Below are positions 38,670 to 47,100 of a DNA stretch of 64,000 nt, piece by piece (position 1 is the first letter of the stretch; the number at the start of each line of letters is the position of its first letter). The DNA comes from Prochlorococcus marinus str. MIT 9313 (lineage in GTDB: Bacteria > Cyanobacteriota > Cyanobacteriia > PCC-6307 > Cyanobiaceae). Location: contig NC_005071.1 of NCBI RefSeq assembly GCF_000011485.1, positions 1,243,347-1,307,346 on the forward strand, given 5' to 3'. Below the pieces are notes generated by a model. That model saw only the letters and a program-made list of their open reading frames with translations. It was not told where the DNA came from and searched no databases. Position numbers and translations under genes: made by a program.

Positions 38670-40466
38670 TCAAAGTTTCGCCAGTCCCCTTTCCTGTAGT
38701 TCCGCTAACTGAGAATAAAGGCCTCCCTTGGCACGAAGCTCAAGGTGGGTTCCCTGCTCAATCAGCTTGCCCCGCCGAAGCACCATAATTCGATCGGCTG
38801 CTTCCACAGTGGCCAAGCGATGGGCAATAACAACCGCGGTACGACGTTCAAGCAAGCGATCTAGATCCCTTTGCAATGTCGCTTCCGTAGAAGGGTCCAT
38901 GAAAGCGGTCGCCTCATCCATTACCAGCACAGTGGGGTTGCGAATGGCCACCCTTGCAACTGCTAAGAGCTGTCTCTCTCCCGATGACAAATTGCCGCCA
39001 CGCTCCCTGAGCTCAGTCTCCAAGCCGTTGGGTAGCCGATTGAGCAAAGGATCAAGGCCAAGATCTCTACAGATCGTCCGCAAACGGTCATCCTCAATCG
39101 AGGAATCCAATCGGAGGTTATCTGCCACATTGCCGCTAAATAGAAAGGTGTCCTGAAGCACAACCCCCAGTTGTTTGCGTAGCCGCCAAAGAGGGATTGT
39201 TTTGATGTCAACACCATCAAGCATGATCCGCCCGACTTGAGGCTCGTAAAGACGACAAAGCAAGCGGATCAGGGTCGTCTTGCCTGAACCGGTTGGTCCT
39301 ACCAGGGCAACATGTTCACCAGCAGAAATGCGAAAACTAAGGTCCTGGAGAATCGGCTCGTCTGGCCGATAGGCAAAGCTCACCCCCTCAAACACCACCT
39401 CACCGCAAGCAGCAGAAGCCGAGGGCCTAACAAAGCTGGGTTCGTCTTTAACAGGCTTTGCATCGACAATGTCCAGTGGCTGCTCCAGCAACTCGCCAAT
39501 CCGTTCAACAGCAGTCAGGCCCCCCTGAATCTGAGTGAAGCGATCAGCAAGTTGACGCAGGGGATCAAACAAACGCTGGGAATAAAGGATGAATGTTGTC
39601 AAGGTGCCAAGGCCCATTGTCTCGGCAGTTACCATCCATCCCCCAAGCGCCAACACCACAGCCACGGCTGCCAGGGCCACCCATTCGATAAAAGCTGAAA
39701 TGCTGCTGTCATAAAAGATCGTTCCATTCACGGCTTGCCTGTAGGCCGAGCCAGTGCGATCAAATAGCTGCCCATTAAACGTTTCTCGACGAAACATCTG
39801 GACAACCTCAAGCCCCTGAAGGTTTTCCTGAAAATCGGCATTGAGCTGAGAGAGTTCCTCCCTCACGCGGTAATTGGCTTTCCGGTATCGGCGTTGCAAC
39901 CAAAGGATCACCAAGGTGACTGGTACCTGCGTCACCAGCAGCAACCCCCCCAGGCGCCAATCAATCAAAATCATGGTGACTGCAATCACCACAAGGCTGA
40001 CGAGATCCCCCAAAACTCCTACTGCCCCACTACCAAAAACCTCCGATAGTGCATTCACATCACTGGTCAGCCGAGTCAACAACTTGCCCACAGGCATTCG
40101 ATCGTGAAAGCGCAGCGAAAGGGCCATGGCGTGGCCAAACAGATCGTTACGAATACGCGCCGTTAGCCGTTGCCCTAAGGCCTCGATATTGAAAGACTGA
40201 AAGCCCTGCAGACCCAAGCGCAGAAGCACAGAAATCAGCAGAATCCCCACCAAAACTCTTATTGCTGAGCTCACTGGCAGATCACTGAGCCAAGGGAAGG
40301 TTGACTCTTGCTTCAAAACACTGATTGCCTGGCCAACCAAGAAGGGTTGAATCGCACCAGCAAGAGCTACCGGCACCAAGAGGACAAGCACCATCCATAG
40401 ACGCCGGCGGTCCTCACGGAGATAGCGCCCTAGACGCCGAACCCGCTGAAAATCAGTAACAGCCAT
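38670..40466 (-). CDS. ABC exporter with fused membrane and ATPase domains
   Basis: The 598-residue half transporter of the MsbA/MDR type has six transmembrane helices in residues 25-320 and a nucleotide-binding domain with Walker A GPTGSGKTTLIRLLC, Q-loop VVLQDTFLFSG, signature LSSGERQLLAVAR, Walker B VLVMDEATAFMD and the switch His in VIAHRLATVE. It probably exports lipids or drugs as a homodimer. The ATG at 40466 overlaps the hisG stop, so the two are translationally linked. Confidence 0.93.
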   Translation of the reverse strand: MAVTDFQRVRRLGRYLREDRRRLWMVLVLLVPVALAGAIQPFLVGQAISVLKQESTFPWLSDLPVSSAIRVLVGILLISVLLRLGLQGFQSFNIEALGQRLTARIRNDLFGHAMALSLRFHDRMPVGKLLTRLTSDVNALSEVFGSGAVGVLGDLVSLVVIAVTMILIDWRLGGLLLVTQVPVTLVILWLQRRYRKANYRVREELSQLNADFQENLQGLEVVQMFRRETFNGQLFDRTGSAYRQAVNGTIFYDSSISAFIEWVALAAVAVVLALGGWMVTAETMGLGTLTTFILYSQRLFDPLRQLADRFTQIQGGLTAVERIGELLEQPLDIVDAKPVKDEPSFVRPSASAACGEVVFEGVSFAYRPDEPILQDLSFRISAGEHVALVGPTGSGKTTLIRLLCRLYEPQVGRIMLDGVDIKTIPLWRLRKQLGVVLQDTFLFSGNVADNLRLDSSIEDDRLRTICRDLGLDPLLNRLPNGLETELRERGGNLSSGERQLLAVARVAIRNPTVLVMDEATAFMDPSTEATLQRDLDRLLERRTAVVIAHRLATVEAADRIMVLRRGKLIEQGTHLELRAKGGLYSQLAELQERGLAKL

Positions 40467-41119
40467 CAAGCTGGATTTTTAGGTAATGATTCCTGAATGC
40501 GCATAGCCTCCACAATCAACTGAAGATCTCCACGGTCCAACCTCAAGGCCAATGGATGGCCGATCAAGCGAGCCGAAGACTGAAATAGCTCCTCAATGGC
40601 CACTAAGCCATTGTCGCGAAGGGTACGGCCTGTCGCGACCAGATCGACAATCGCTTCAGCAATGCCTGTTAAAGGGCCAAGTTCCACCGAACCGGTCAGG
40701 TGAACAAGCTCTACAGGCAGATCGAGAGCATCGAAAAATTCTCGAGCACAATGGGTAAACTTGCTAGCAACTCGACAATGGGGAGGCAGATCAGCTGCGT
40801 GCTGATAGCCACTGCTGGCCTTCACTGCCACAGCCATACGGCAGCCCCCGAAGCCAAGATCAACCAACTGAGCAACGGGCATCTGATGCTCCCGCAGCAC
40901 GTCGTAACCAACAACTCCCAACTGGGCCTGACCATAGGCAACATAAACGGGCACATCCCCGTTGCGCACCAACAGTGCCCGGGCCCGGCCACAATGGGAA
41001 GGCACCATTAACTGACGATTGCCTGGATCAAGTACAGCTGAAAAATCCAACCCAGCAGATTGAAAACGAGCAACCGAATCATTCAGCAAAGCTCCTTTTG
41101 CAAGCGCGACAGTGATCAT
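40466..41119 (-). CDS. hisG: ATP phosphoribosyltransferase, short (HisZ-dependent) form
   Basis: The 217-residue protein catalyses the first step of histidine synthesis, joining ATP and PRPP. It begins [16 protein letters not shown] and contains the PRPP-binding region [18 protein letters not shown]. It lacks the C-terminal regulatory domain of long HisG, so it should need the paralogue HisZ, which is not in the window. The start at 41119 is favoured because a longer frame to 41164 overlaps the divergent gloB start. Confidence 0.94.
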
Positions 41120-41148
41120 GGAGCGATGCGTCGACCTGGACTTTAACG

Positions 41149-41931
41149 ATGGAGGCAACCTCAACAGCTGCGACTAGCGATAAACAACGTTCATCGATCC
41201 ATGCCCTTCCTGTTCTTCAGGACAACATCATCTGGATCTGGATTAAAGGCAACCAGGCTGTCGTTGTGGATCCAGCAATCGCAGAACCAGTCAAGACATG
41301 GCTGCGAACTCGAAAGCTCTCACTCGCAGCAGTACTTCAAACCCATCACCATGCTGATCACATTGGTGGCACCCTTGAGCTGCTTAGGGACTGGCCTAAC
41401 GCAGCCGTGGTAGCAGCCGCTGAAGACCGTGATCGCATTCCCTTCCAGACGATCTCCGTTCGTGATAGAGACAAGGTTTCTCTTCTCAACAGCAGTGTTG
41501 AAGTGCTCGCTGTTGCGGGTCATACCAGAGCACACATTGCTTATTACCTGCCCACAAACAAGGAAGATCTTGAAGATCCAGCAGTGTTCTGTGGTGACAC
41601 CCTTTTTGGAGCTGGATGTGGCCGACTGTTTGAAGGAACTGCCGAAGACATGTTCAAGGCTCTTCAACGTCTCAGTTGCCTGCCAGCGAAGACCCGTGTG
41701 TATTGCGCTCACGAATACACCGAAGCAAATCTGCGCTGGGCCTCCGCCCTGCATCCAGAAGATGTTGCTATCAGCGAACGACTGGCAGACGTTTCAAGTC
41801 GCCGCCAGAGGGGTGCCCTGAGCCTGCCTAGCAGCATTTCAGAAGAACAACGTACCAACCTCTTCGTGCGTGCTCAGAGCAGCAAAGAGCTAGCAGAACT
41901 TCGCCACCACAAGGATCAATGGCGAAACTAA
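41149..41931 (+). CDS. gloB: Hydroxyacylglutathione hydrolase (glyoxalase II)
   Basis: The 260-residue metallo-beta-lactamase-fold enzyme has the binuclear metal motif [24 protein letters not shown] with a metal His, [16 protein letters not shown] with the bridging Asp, and [14 protein letters not shown]. It hydrolyses S-lactoylglutathione in methylglyoxal detoxification. It is divergent from hisG with about 30 bases between starts. Two hairpins lie downstream. Confidence 0.94.
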
Positions 41932-41960
41932 GCACAAATATCTGACTCAGCAACAAGGCA

Positions 41961-42046
41961 GTCCTGTTGCAATGGAACAGGACCAACAGCTAGTGAGATT
42001 GCAATCCATTGAGATCAAGGCCGCTGGAACATAAACGAAGCGGCCT
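41961..42046. other. Two hairpins between gloB and ridA
   Basis: The first has 8-bp arms at 41961-41968 and 41976-41983 (gtcctgtt / aacaggac) with a 7-nt loop. The second has 8-bp arms at 42018-42025 and 42039-42046 (aggccgct / agcggcct) with a 13-nt loop. Neither is followed by a T tract, so they are not classic intrinsic terminators. Confidence 0.5.
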
Positions 42047-42117
42047 CACACCCAGAGGATTTTCAACAGAAACCAAAGCTGAAAGCGATGATGCAACATT
42101 CATGCTCAGAGCAGACC

Positions 42118-42516
42118 ATGAACGCCCCTTCTGTGCAAGCAATCACCACAGCATCAGCTCCAGCACCAGTCGGGCCCTATAACCAGGCTGTACTAGCAGG
42201 AGGATGGCTGTACTGCTCTGGTCAAATTGCCCTTGATCCAACCAACGGGGTGATGGTTGGGCAAGGTGATGTGGAAGCTGAAACCCGCCAAGTCCTTAGC
42301 AATCTGATGGCTGTGCTCACAGCAGCCGGTGCTGAGCCAAGGCAAGTGATTCGTACCACGGTTTACCTCACGGATCTGGCGGACTTTCAAAGGGTTAATG
42401 CTCTCTATGGCGAGATCTTCGGGGATGGCATCAGCCCAGCAAGAGCATGTGTTCAAGTAGCCGCCCTTCCAAAAGGTGGGCGAGTGGAAATCGATTGCGT
42501 TGCTTGGCTCGGCTGA
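42118..42516 (+). CDS. ridA: RidA (YjgF/YER057c/UK114) family deaminase
   Basis: The 132-residue protein has the RidA signatures APAPVGPYNQAV, LYCSGQIALDP and the catalytic-Arg region ARACVQVAALPKGGRVEIDC. RidA hydrolyses reactive enamine/imine intermediates such as 2-aminoacrylate, protecting pyridoxal enzymes. I chose ATG 42118; an in-frame ATG at 42088 would add ten residues. The family length is about 125-130 residues. Confidence 0.93.
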   Translation: MNAPSVQAITTASAPAPVGPYNQAVLAGGWLYCSGQIALDPTNGVMVGQGDVEAETRQVLSNLMAVLTAAGAEPRQVIRTTVYLTDLADFQRVNALYGEIFGDGISPARACVQVAALPKGGRVEIDCVAWLG

Positions 42517-42796
42517 AAACAACCAGTGGAAACCTGAAGCGCTTTGATCAAGCGTGTAGCGACTCAAGAAAAAAATCTTGTCCCTGAGCTAGCAGGAGTT
42601 CTGAGATCCGATCATCCCTAATCATTTTGATTTACGGCTGAAGAGGGGTTACTGCTAACTCCTGTGACTTTCCCTAACGTTGAAAGGATCAAAAACGATT
42701 GGCCGAACCAGAAAGCGAAAGCCGAATCCGCCAAGACGGACAGTCCGCTGAGTAGTCTGAAGATTGCATAGGTTTAGAGGCGTACTGCGAGAAACC

Positions 42797-43018
42797 ATGG
42801 CCGAAGCCAAGTTGACCATTGGCGAACTCGAGGCGGGTTATCCCCTTTACTGCAAGGCCCTAAGGCGACTGCTGCAGGAAGGTCGTAGCACCCAAGAGAT
42901 AGAGCGCACAGTTTGTTGGAGCCATCTTGAAACCCTCAATCGTTGCCTCCCCAGCCGTTACAAGGCACCGTCTTATTTGCTTGTGCTGATCAGACGGGAT
43001 CTGGAACAACCAAAGTAG
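42797..43018 (+). CDS. DUF3136-type small protein near carboxysome operon
   Basis: The 73-residue protein (MAEAKLTIGELEAGYPLYCK, then RRLLQEGRSTQEIERTVCW) is of the small DUF3136 type seen in marine picocyanobacteria. It is basic and helical, with no membrane segment. It is convergent with the carboxysome operon, 35 bases from the cbbX stop. Whether it acts in carbon fixation is unknown. An in-frame ATG at 42764 would add 11 residues. Confidence 0.75.
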   Translation: MAEAKLTIGELEAGYPLYCKALRRLLQEGRSTQEIERTVCWSHLETLNRCLPSRYKAPSYLLVLIRRDLEQPK

Positions 43019-43053
43019 AGAAAGGTTTTCATCCAAACAGCCATCTTCAATCC

Positions 43054-43971
43054 TCATTCAGACGATTCCATCAGGGGTTGAGTCGGATGCCGGCCTTCCA
43101 CCTCCCCTTGGAATACACGACTCGCCAAGATATCAGCAGGTTCGATCGTCATCAGTTCATCACGACTGAGCGGTTCTCCCATGCGTGCAAACAATCGGTT
43201 CGCCTGCCTCAAACGGGTACGGTCCAGAGCATTGCGAATTGAGCGAGCATTAGCAAAGAAAGGAAGCTGACGGCGACGTTCGATGTAATCCTCGAAAATG
43301 CCCTCAGCTTCATCGCCAAAGTAATAGTTCTGCTGGACCAGGAATAACTGAGCGATAGCCAACAACTCCCGGTTGCTGTAATCCGGGAAATCAATATGGT
43401 GAGCAACCCTCGAAGAAAGGCCCGGATTAGATTGATAGAAAGCATCCATCTTATCTTTATAACCAGCAAAAATAACAACAAAATCACCTCGCCGGCTCTC
43501 CATATCCTGTAGCAATATTTCGATTGCTTCTGCTCCATAATCTCTTTCATTACCTGGTTTATAAAGGTAATATGCCTCATCTATAAACAACACACCTCCC
43601 TGCGCACGTTTAATCATCTCCCGAGTTTTTGGTGCCGTGTGGCCAACGTACTGACCAACTAAGTCGTCACGGGTGACAGTTACAACATGTCCTTTGCGCA
43701 GGTATCCAAGGCGATGAAGAATCTGAGAAATTCTGATTGCAACAGTTGTCTTTCCAGTGCCAGGTCGTCCAGTAAAAGACATATGAAGGCTTGGCATCGT
43801 GCTAGCAAGATCGAGATCTTTCCTGGCCCGATCAACTAACAACAAAGCGGCAATTTCTCGAATCCTCGTCTTCACCGGCTTCAAGCCAATCAGCTCACAA
43901 TCCAACTGATCTAGTACCTCACCAACTCCGGAATCGGCATAAGCCAAAGAGAGATCAATTGAGGAGTCCAT
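43054..43971 (-). CDS. cbbX: Rubisco activase CbbX
   Basis: The 305-residue AAA+ protein is a red-type Rubisco activase homologue: Walker [17 protein letters not shown], pore loop [11 protein letters not shown], Walker [11 protein letters not shown], and sensor region [14 protein letters not shown]. CbbX remodels inhibited Rubisco by pulling on the large-subunit C-terminus. It is the last gene of the carboxysome operon, and overlaps the preceding acRAF gene by 17 bases. The operon has no CbbQ/CbbO. Confidence 0.92.
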   Translation of the reverse strand: MDSSIDLSLAYADSGVGEVLDQLDCELIGLKPVKTRIREIAALLLVDRARKDLDLASTMPSLHMSFTGRPGTGKTTVAIRISQILHRLGYLRKGHVVTVTRDDLVGQYVGHTAPKTREMIKRAQGGVLFIDEAYYLYKPGNERDYGAEAIEILLQDMESRRGDFVVIFAGYKDKMDAFYQSNPGLSSRVAHHIDFPDYSNRELLAIAQLFLVQQNYYFGDEAEGIFEDYIERRRQLPFFANARSIRNALDRTRLRQANRLFARMGEPLSRDELMTIEPADILASRVFQGEVEGRHPTQPLMESSE

Positions 43972-44209
43972 CTATCTCAGCTGCAAATTTGTAATCATCA
44001 TCATTTAACTCAACCTCTTCTTCTTCATCCTCCGGCCGCAAAGTGATATTGACATAGGTACGTCCAAAACTTATATCAGGGAAGCGCTTTGCGGCTTCAG
44101 TGTGCTCGCCAAGACGGTCTAAAAAATCCCTGGTTTCTGAATAGGTTTCGAATTCAAATCGCCGTTCGAGTCGTATTGGACGAGAGCGCTTCTGCCATTG
44201 ATTCATCAC
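43955..44209 (-). CDS. Alpha-carboxysome Rubisco assembly factor (acRAF), PCD-like
   Basis: The 84-residue product resembles pterin-4a-carbinolamine dehydratase ([24 protein letters not shown], split here as two short segments, and [17 protein letters not shown]) and is the acRAF type found in alpha-carboxysome operons. acRAF chaperones form IA Rubisco assembly and is not expected to be an active dehydratase. The catalytic His triplet of PCD is not evident. It sits between csoS1E and cbbX in the operon. Confidence 0.85.
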   Translation of the reverse strand: MMNQWQKRSRPIRLERRFEFETYSETRDFLDRLGEHTEAAKRFPDISFGRTYVNITLRPEDEEEEVELNDDDYKFAAEIDGLLN

Positions 44210-44349
44210 AACAGTTGGGAGATGGATTGTTCGAAGTTAAAGAATAACCTTAATGCTTGTCATCAAAGTTGATCAAACCAGATTTCCGAATAACTTCGCC
44301 ACAGAAGAAACCCGCAAATTAGAAAGCTAAAAATTAGGGTTTACCCAAC

Positions 44350-44964
44350 TTAGCTGCGGCGCTTTGCATGAGTGGGTCTTAATGCTGGCTCAACTTCCTG
44401 ATGAGGACGAGCAATAATATGGGCTGCAACAAGGCCATCACCAACCCGTTCACAGGCATCTGCACCAGCACGAACGGCTGCATTCACAGCTCCTGTTTCG
44501 CCACGCACCATCACAGTGACATAACCACCACCAACATATTCCCTAGAGATGAGATTAACCTCAGCAGCTTTTGTCATTGCATCAGCCGCTTCAATGGCAG
44601 GAACCATGCCACGAGTTTCAATCATTCCGAGTGCAATCCCCTGAACAAAAGAAGGCACAGAGGAAGAGGCGGGTGGCTTGATAGCGCCACCAGACGCAGA
44701 ACCACTGCCACTGGAACCCGCAGCACTCTTACCGCCCCTTGATGCAGGCGTCGCAGCCGTTGCTCGGCTGGCGGATGTACGCCCTGTGGCAGCGCTTCTG
44801 CGCGTAGTCGACTTTGAACCTGATAAGGACGATGTTGAAGCAGAAACATCAACAGTTTGTGTCGCCTTGGCAGGAAGAACTTTTTTGGCAACTTCAGAGC
44901 CAGCAGGTTTCGCTGTCGTCAAAGAGGGGCTGTCTGAAGAACTAGAGGAAGAAGGTTTTGGCAT
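44350..44964 (-). CDS. csoS1E: Carboxysome shell protein CsoS1E, BMC domain with long N-terminal extension
   Basis: The 204-residue protein has a basic Ser/Ala/Thr/Gly-rich region (about residues 1-100) followed by one BMC domain (IALGMIETRGMVPAIEAADA onward) nearly identical to CsoS1: I count six differences over about 85 residues. It ends in a basic RPTHAKRRS tail. The domain should form a shell hexamer; the extension probably projects from the tile and may bind cargo or nucleic acid (inference). CsoS1E occurs in marine picocyanobacteria. The gene is followed by a 140-base gap before acRAF. Confidence 0.9.
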   Translation of the reverse strand: MPKPSSSSSSDSPSLTTAKPAGSEVAKKVLPAKATQTVDVSASTSSLSGSKSTTRRSAATGRTSASRATAATPASRGGKSAAGSSGSGSASGGAIKPPASSSVPSFVQGIALGMIETRGMVPAIEAADAMTKAAEVNLISREYVGGGYVTVMVRGETGAVNAAVRAGADACERVGDGLVAAHIIARPHQEVEPALRPTHAKRRS

Positions 44965-45020
44965 GGATAAAAGGTTTAAGAAGAAGAGAATAAATGGATC
45001 AGATCCGAATCATTTATTAG

Positions 45021-45269
45021 CTATCCATCTGGCAGCCAGTAATCAATAATTCCTCCAATTGTCAGATCTGTTTGAGTGTTGGGATCTGGACATGCAAAAC
45101 GTGCGGCTGATCCACTGGCAGTGAACACCCAATTGCCCTCTCGAGCACCAACAGGATCAACAGCCACCAACTGCTTGCCAGCGTTATTACGCAGGATACG
45201 CAGATGCATATGACCAAGACCGTCAACCCTTTGCGTACAAACCAAACGGCCCATCACCTGCATGATTTC
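45021..45269 (-). CDS. csoS4B: Carboxysome vertex protein CsoS4B
   Basis: This 82-residue BMV-type protein forms pentamers at the vertices of the icosahedral shell. Its conserved segments are MGRLVCTQRVDGLGHMHLR, LVAVDPVGAREGNWVF, SGSAARFACPD and LTIGGIIDYW. I chose MEIMQVMG (45269), two bases after the csoS4A stop; a longer frame to 45317 overlaps csoS4A. Confidence 0.94.
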   Translation of the reverse strand, partial: EIMQVMGRLVCTQRVDGLGHMHLRILRNNAGKQLVAVDPVGAREGNWVFTASGSAARFACPDPNTQTDLTIGGIIDYWLPDG

Positions 45270-45271
45270 CA

Positions 45272-45547
45272 TCAAGCTGAGCCCCCTGAAACTGGCTTCG
45301 GGGCGCCTGGATCCCAATGGTCAATAATGCCTACAATCGTAAGATCACTAGGATAGGATTTACTTCCTGCAGCCTCTCTCGCTGCTGAGCTGCCAACACA
45401 AATCACCCAGTCATCTGGCTTACAACCCACAGCATCGACTGCAACCTTTTTGGAACTTCCATCAAGAACAACTTGAAGGTGTTTGTGTTCGAATCCAGGG
45501 ATTCGATTAGTGGAAACAAGCGGCTTAAGAACCTTGCAGATCAACAT
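45272..45547 (-). CDS. csoS4A: Carboxysome vertex protein CsoS4A
   Basis: This 91-residue pentameric vertex protein is a paralogue of CsoS4B: MLICKVLKPLVSTNRIPGFE, KKVAVDAVGCKPDDWVICVG, SSAAREAAG and LTIVGIIDHWDP. It seals the shell's fivefold positions. The start at 45547 follows the csoSCA stop by one base, indicating tight coupling; the in-frame extension to 45622 overlaps csoSCA and is unlikely. Confidence 0.94.
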   Translation of the reverse strand: MLICKVLKPLVSTNRIPGFEHKHLQVVLDGSSKKVAVDAVGCKPDDWVICVGSSAAREAAGSKSYPSDLTIVGIIDHWDPGAPKPVSGGSA

Positions 45548-45548
45548 G

Positions 45549-47093
45549 TCAGTGTGCCTCCTGATGAACAGGCTCCAAGGAGGAACCGACGACCTCTGAA
45601 GTGTCTTTTTTATCACGATCACGAATGGTCAAGAATGTATGAAGAAGACCCTGATCGAAAAGTTCAGAATAACGCTCAGCAATGGCTTGATTTACGCGAT
45701 AGCAATCAGTGACAGCCCGATCCCTTGCCCCTGGGACTTGGCCAGAATAATCAAAACGAACAACAACAGGAATTGGTAGATCTCGAGAAACATTCAACCC
45801 TTTAAAAATTTTCACTCCTACATCTAAATCTGGGGCACCTACTTCGACAGTATCCAAATGGGCGAAATAAGTTAGGTTGCGAAGATGCACTTCCTTAAAA
45901 CCTATTCCAACTCCAATAAAACGCTCTGCATGCCCAGCATCTGGGTAGGGTCCAGCATGTGATTGCTTCACGTAGTCAATCTGAGAAAAGTTGTTTGCAA
46001 TCAATTTCACAATGAATGCCACCATCCCCTCGTCGGGTTTCTTAGGCGCAATGGCTTCAACACGTTCAGCAATATGTTGCATCGCCTCATCTGAAGTTAG
46101 AGAAAGCGTCTCGTGATAGAGATCTTCCGCGGAAAGCCACTCATCTAAAACAATTGAACCATCTGCCGCAGGAACATGCACACGAATAGCATCAGTATCG
46201 GTATCAAGCCCGATCAAAAGAAGGTCTACTGATGCACCACAACAGAAACTATTTTCGACGGATTCACGAAAATCAAGCAGGCGCTGTTGACCAGCAGAAG
46301 CTGCCAAGGCATCATCACTCCCATGAGCCGCACATCCTTGATGAGATGGATCAAGGGAACTAAAATGATAGGTGACAACCTTGAGATAACGCGTTGGAGA
46401 GTCGGCTGAATTTGGAACACCTTCTCGATAACGTCTGTGTTCTGTCTTAATCCAACGGTTGACAGTTTTCTCAACATCAAATAGAGCACCTGCATGGGAG
46501 CGACGTCTTACTGAACTAAATGGAATCCGTAAGGCATAAGCAATCGTATGTGCCAAGCGTCCATCAGCGCAGGGGGAGACATCAAGGAGATGAAAACCAC
46601 AATCAACAAGGAATGATTGGAAATGCTTTGCTTGAATGCTGCCTTCTCCTCCTTGCAGAGGGTCTTCTTGAAAAAAGTGGTCACTCACATGCTGATGAGA
46701 CTGAAACACACACCAAGCAAATAAGGCCCTCATATCTAATGCTCGTACCCAAGCCTGTTCCAAAAGGTGGCTAGGCAAATCAAAACCAAGTTCAGAGCGA
46801 GCAAGACTTTGGCACTTTGAGACAAAATCCTGATCATGCTGAAGTGCTGAGATCCTTTTAAGAAAAGGAACAATCAGCTCAAAAGAGCCTTTGACATTGG
46901 CTTCATAAGTCTGCAGATGCTGATTTGCAGCTCTGTCTGTGAGAGGGTGGCAAGGCCCTGAACCAACATTGGCAAACCCTCTTAGCCTTGAGCGATCAGA
47001 GATCTGAGGTGTTACCACAGGCCTCCTCCTTGGAGCAGTCGGCGCCAAGGGTCTTTGCGTTTGAGAGGCCAAATTGCGATTGCGATAGGCCAT
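45549..47093 (-). CDS. csoSCA: Carboxysomal carbonic anhydrase CsoSCA (CsoS3)
   Basis: The 514-residue protein converts bicarbonate to CO2 inside the carboxysome. The beta-CA-like zinc site is visible: CADGR (Cys ligand with the Asp-Arg dyad), the His in TYHFSSLDPSHQGC, and the second Cys ligand in the same segment (QGCAAHGSDD). The N-terminus is basic and disordered (NRNLASQTQRPLAPTAPRRR), as expected for the region that binds Rubisco. The C-terminal pseudo-repeat domain is complete. It is followed by csoS4A after one base. Confidence 0.95.
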   Translation of the reverse strand: MAYRNRNLASQTQRPLAPTAPRRRPVVTPQISDRSRLRGFANVGSGPCHPLTDRAANQHLQTYEANVKGSFELIVPFLKRISALQHDQDFVSKCQSLARSELGFDLPSHLLEQAWVRALDMRALFAWCVFQSHQHVSDHFFQEDPLQGGEGSIQAKHFQSFLVDCGFHLLDVSPCADGRLAHTIAYALRIPFSSVRRRSHAGALFDVEKTVNRWIKTEHRRYREGVPNSADSPTRYLKVVTYHFSSLDPSHQGCAAHGSDDALAASAGQQRLLDFRESVENSFCCGASVDLLLIGLDTDTDAIRVHVPAADGSIVLDEWLSAEDLYHETLSLTSDEAMQHIAERVEAIAPKKPDEGMVAFIVKLIANNFSQIDYVKQSHAGPYPDAGHAERFIGVGIGFKEVHLRNLTYFAHLDTVEVGAPDLDVGVKIFKGLNVSRDLPIPVVVRFDYSGQVPGARDRAVTDCYRVNQAIAERYSELFDQGLLHTFLTIRDRDKKDTSEVVGSSLEPVHQEAH

Positions 47094-47100
47094 CAATCAA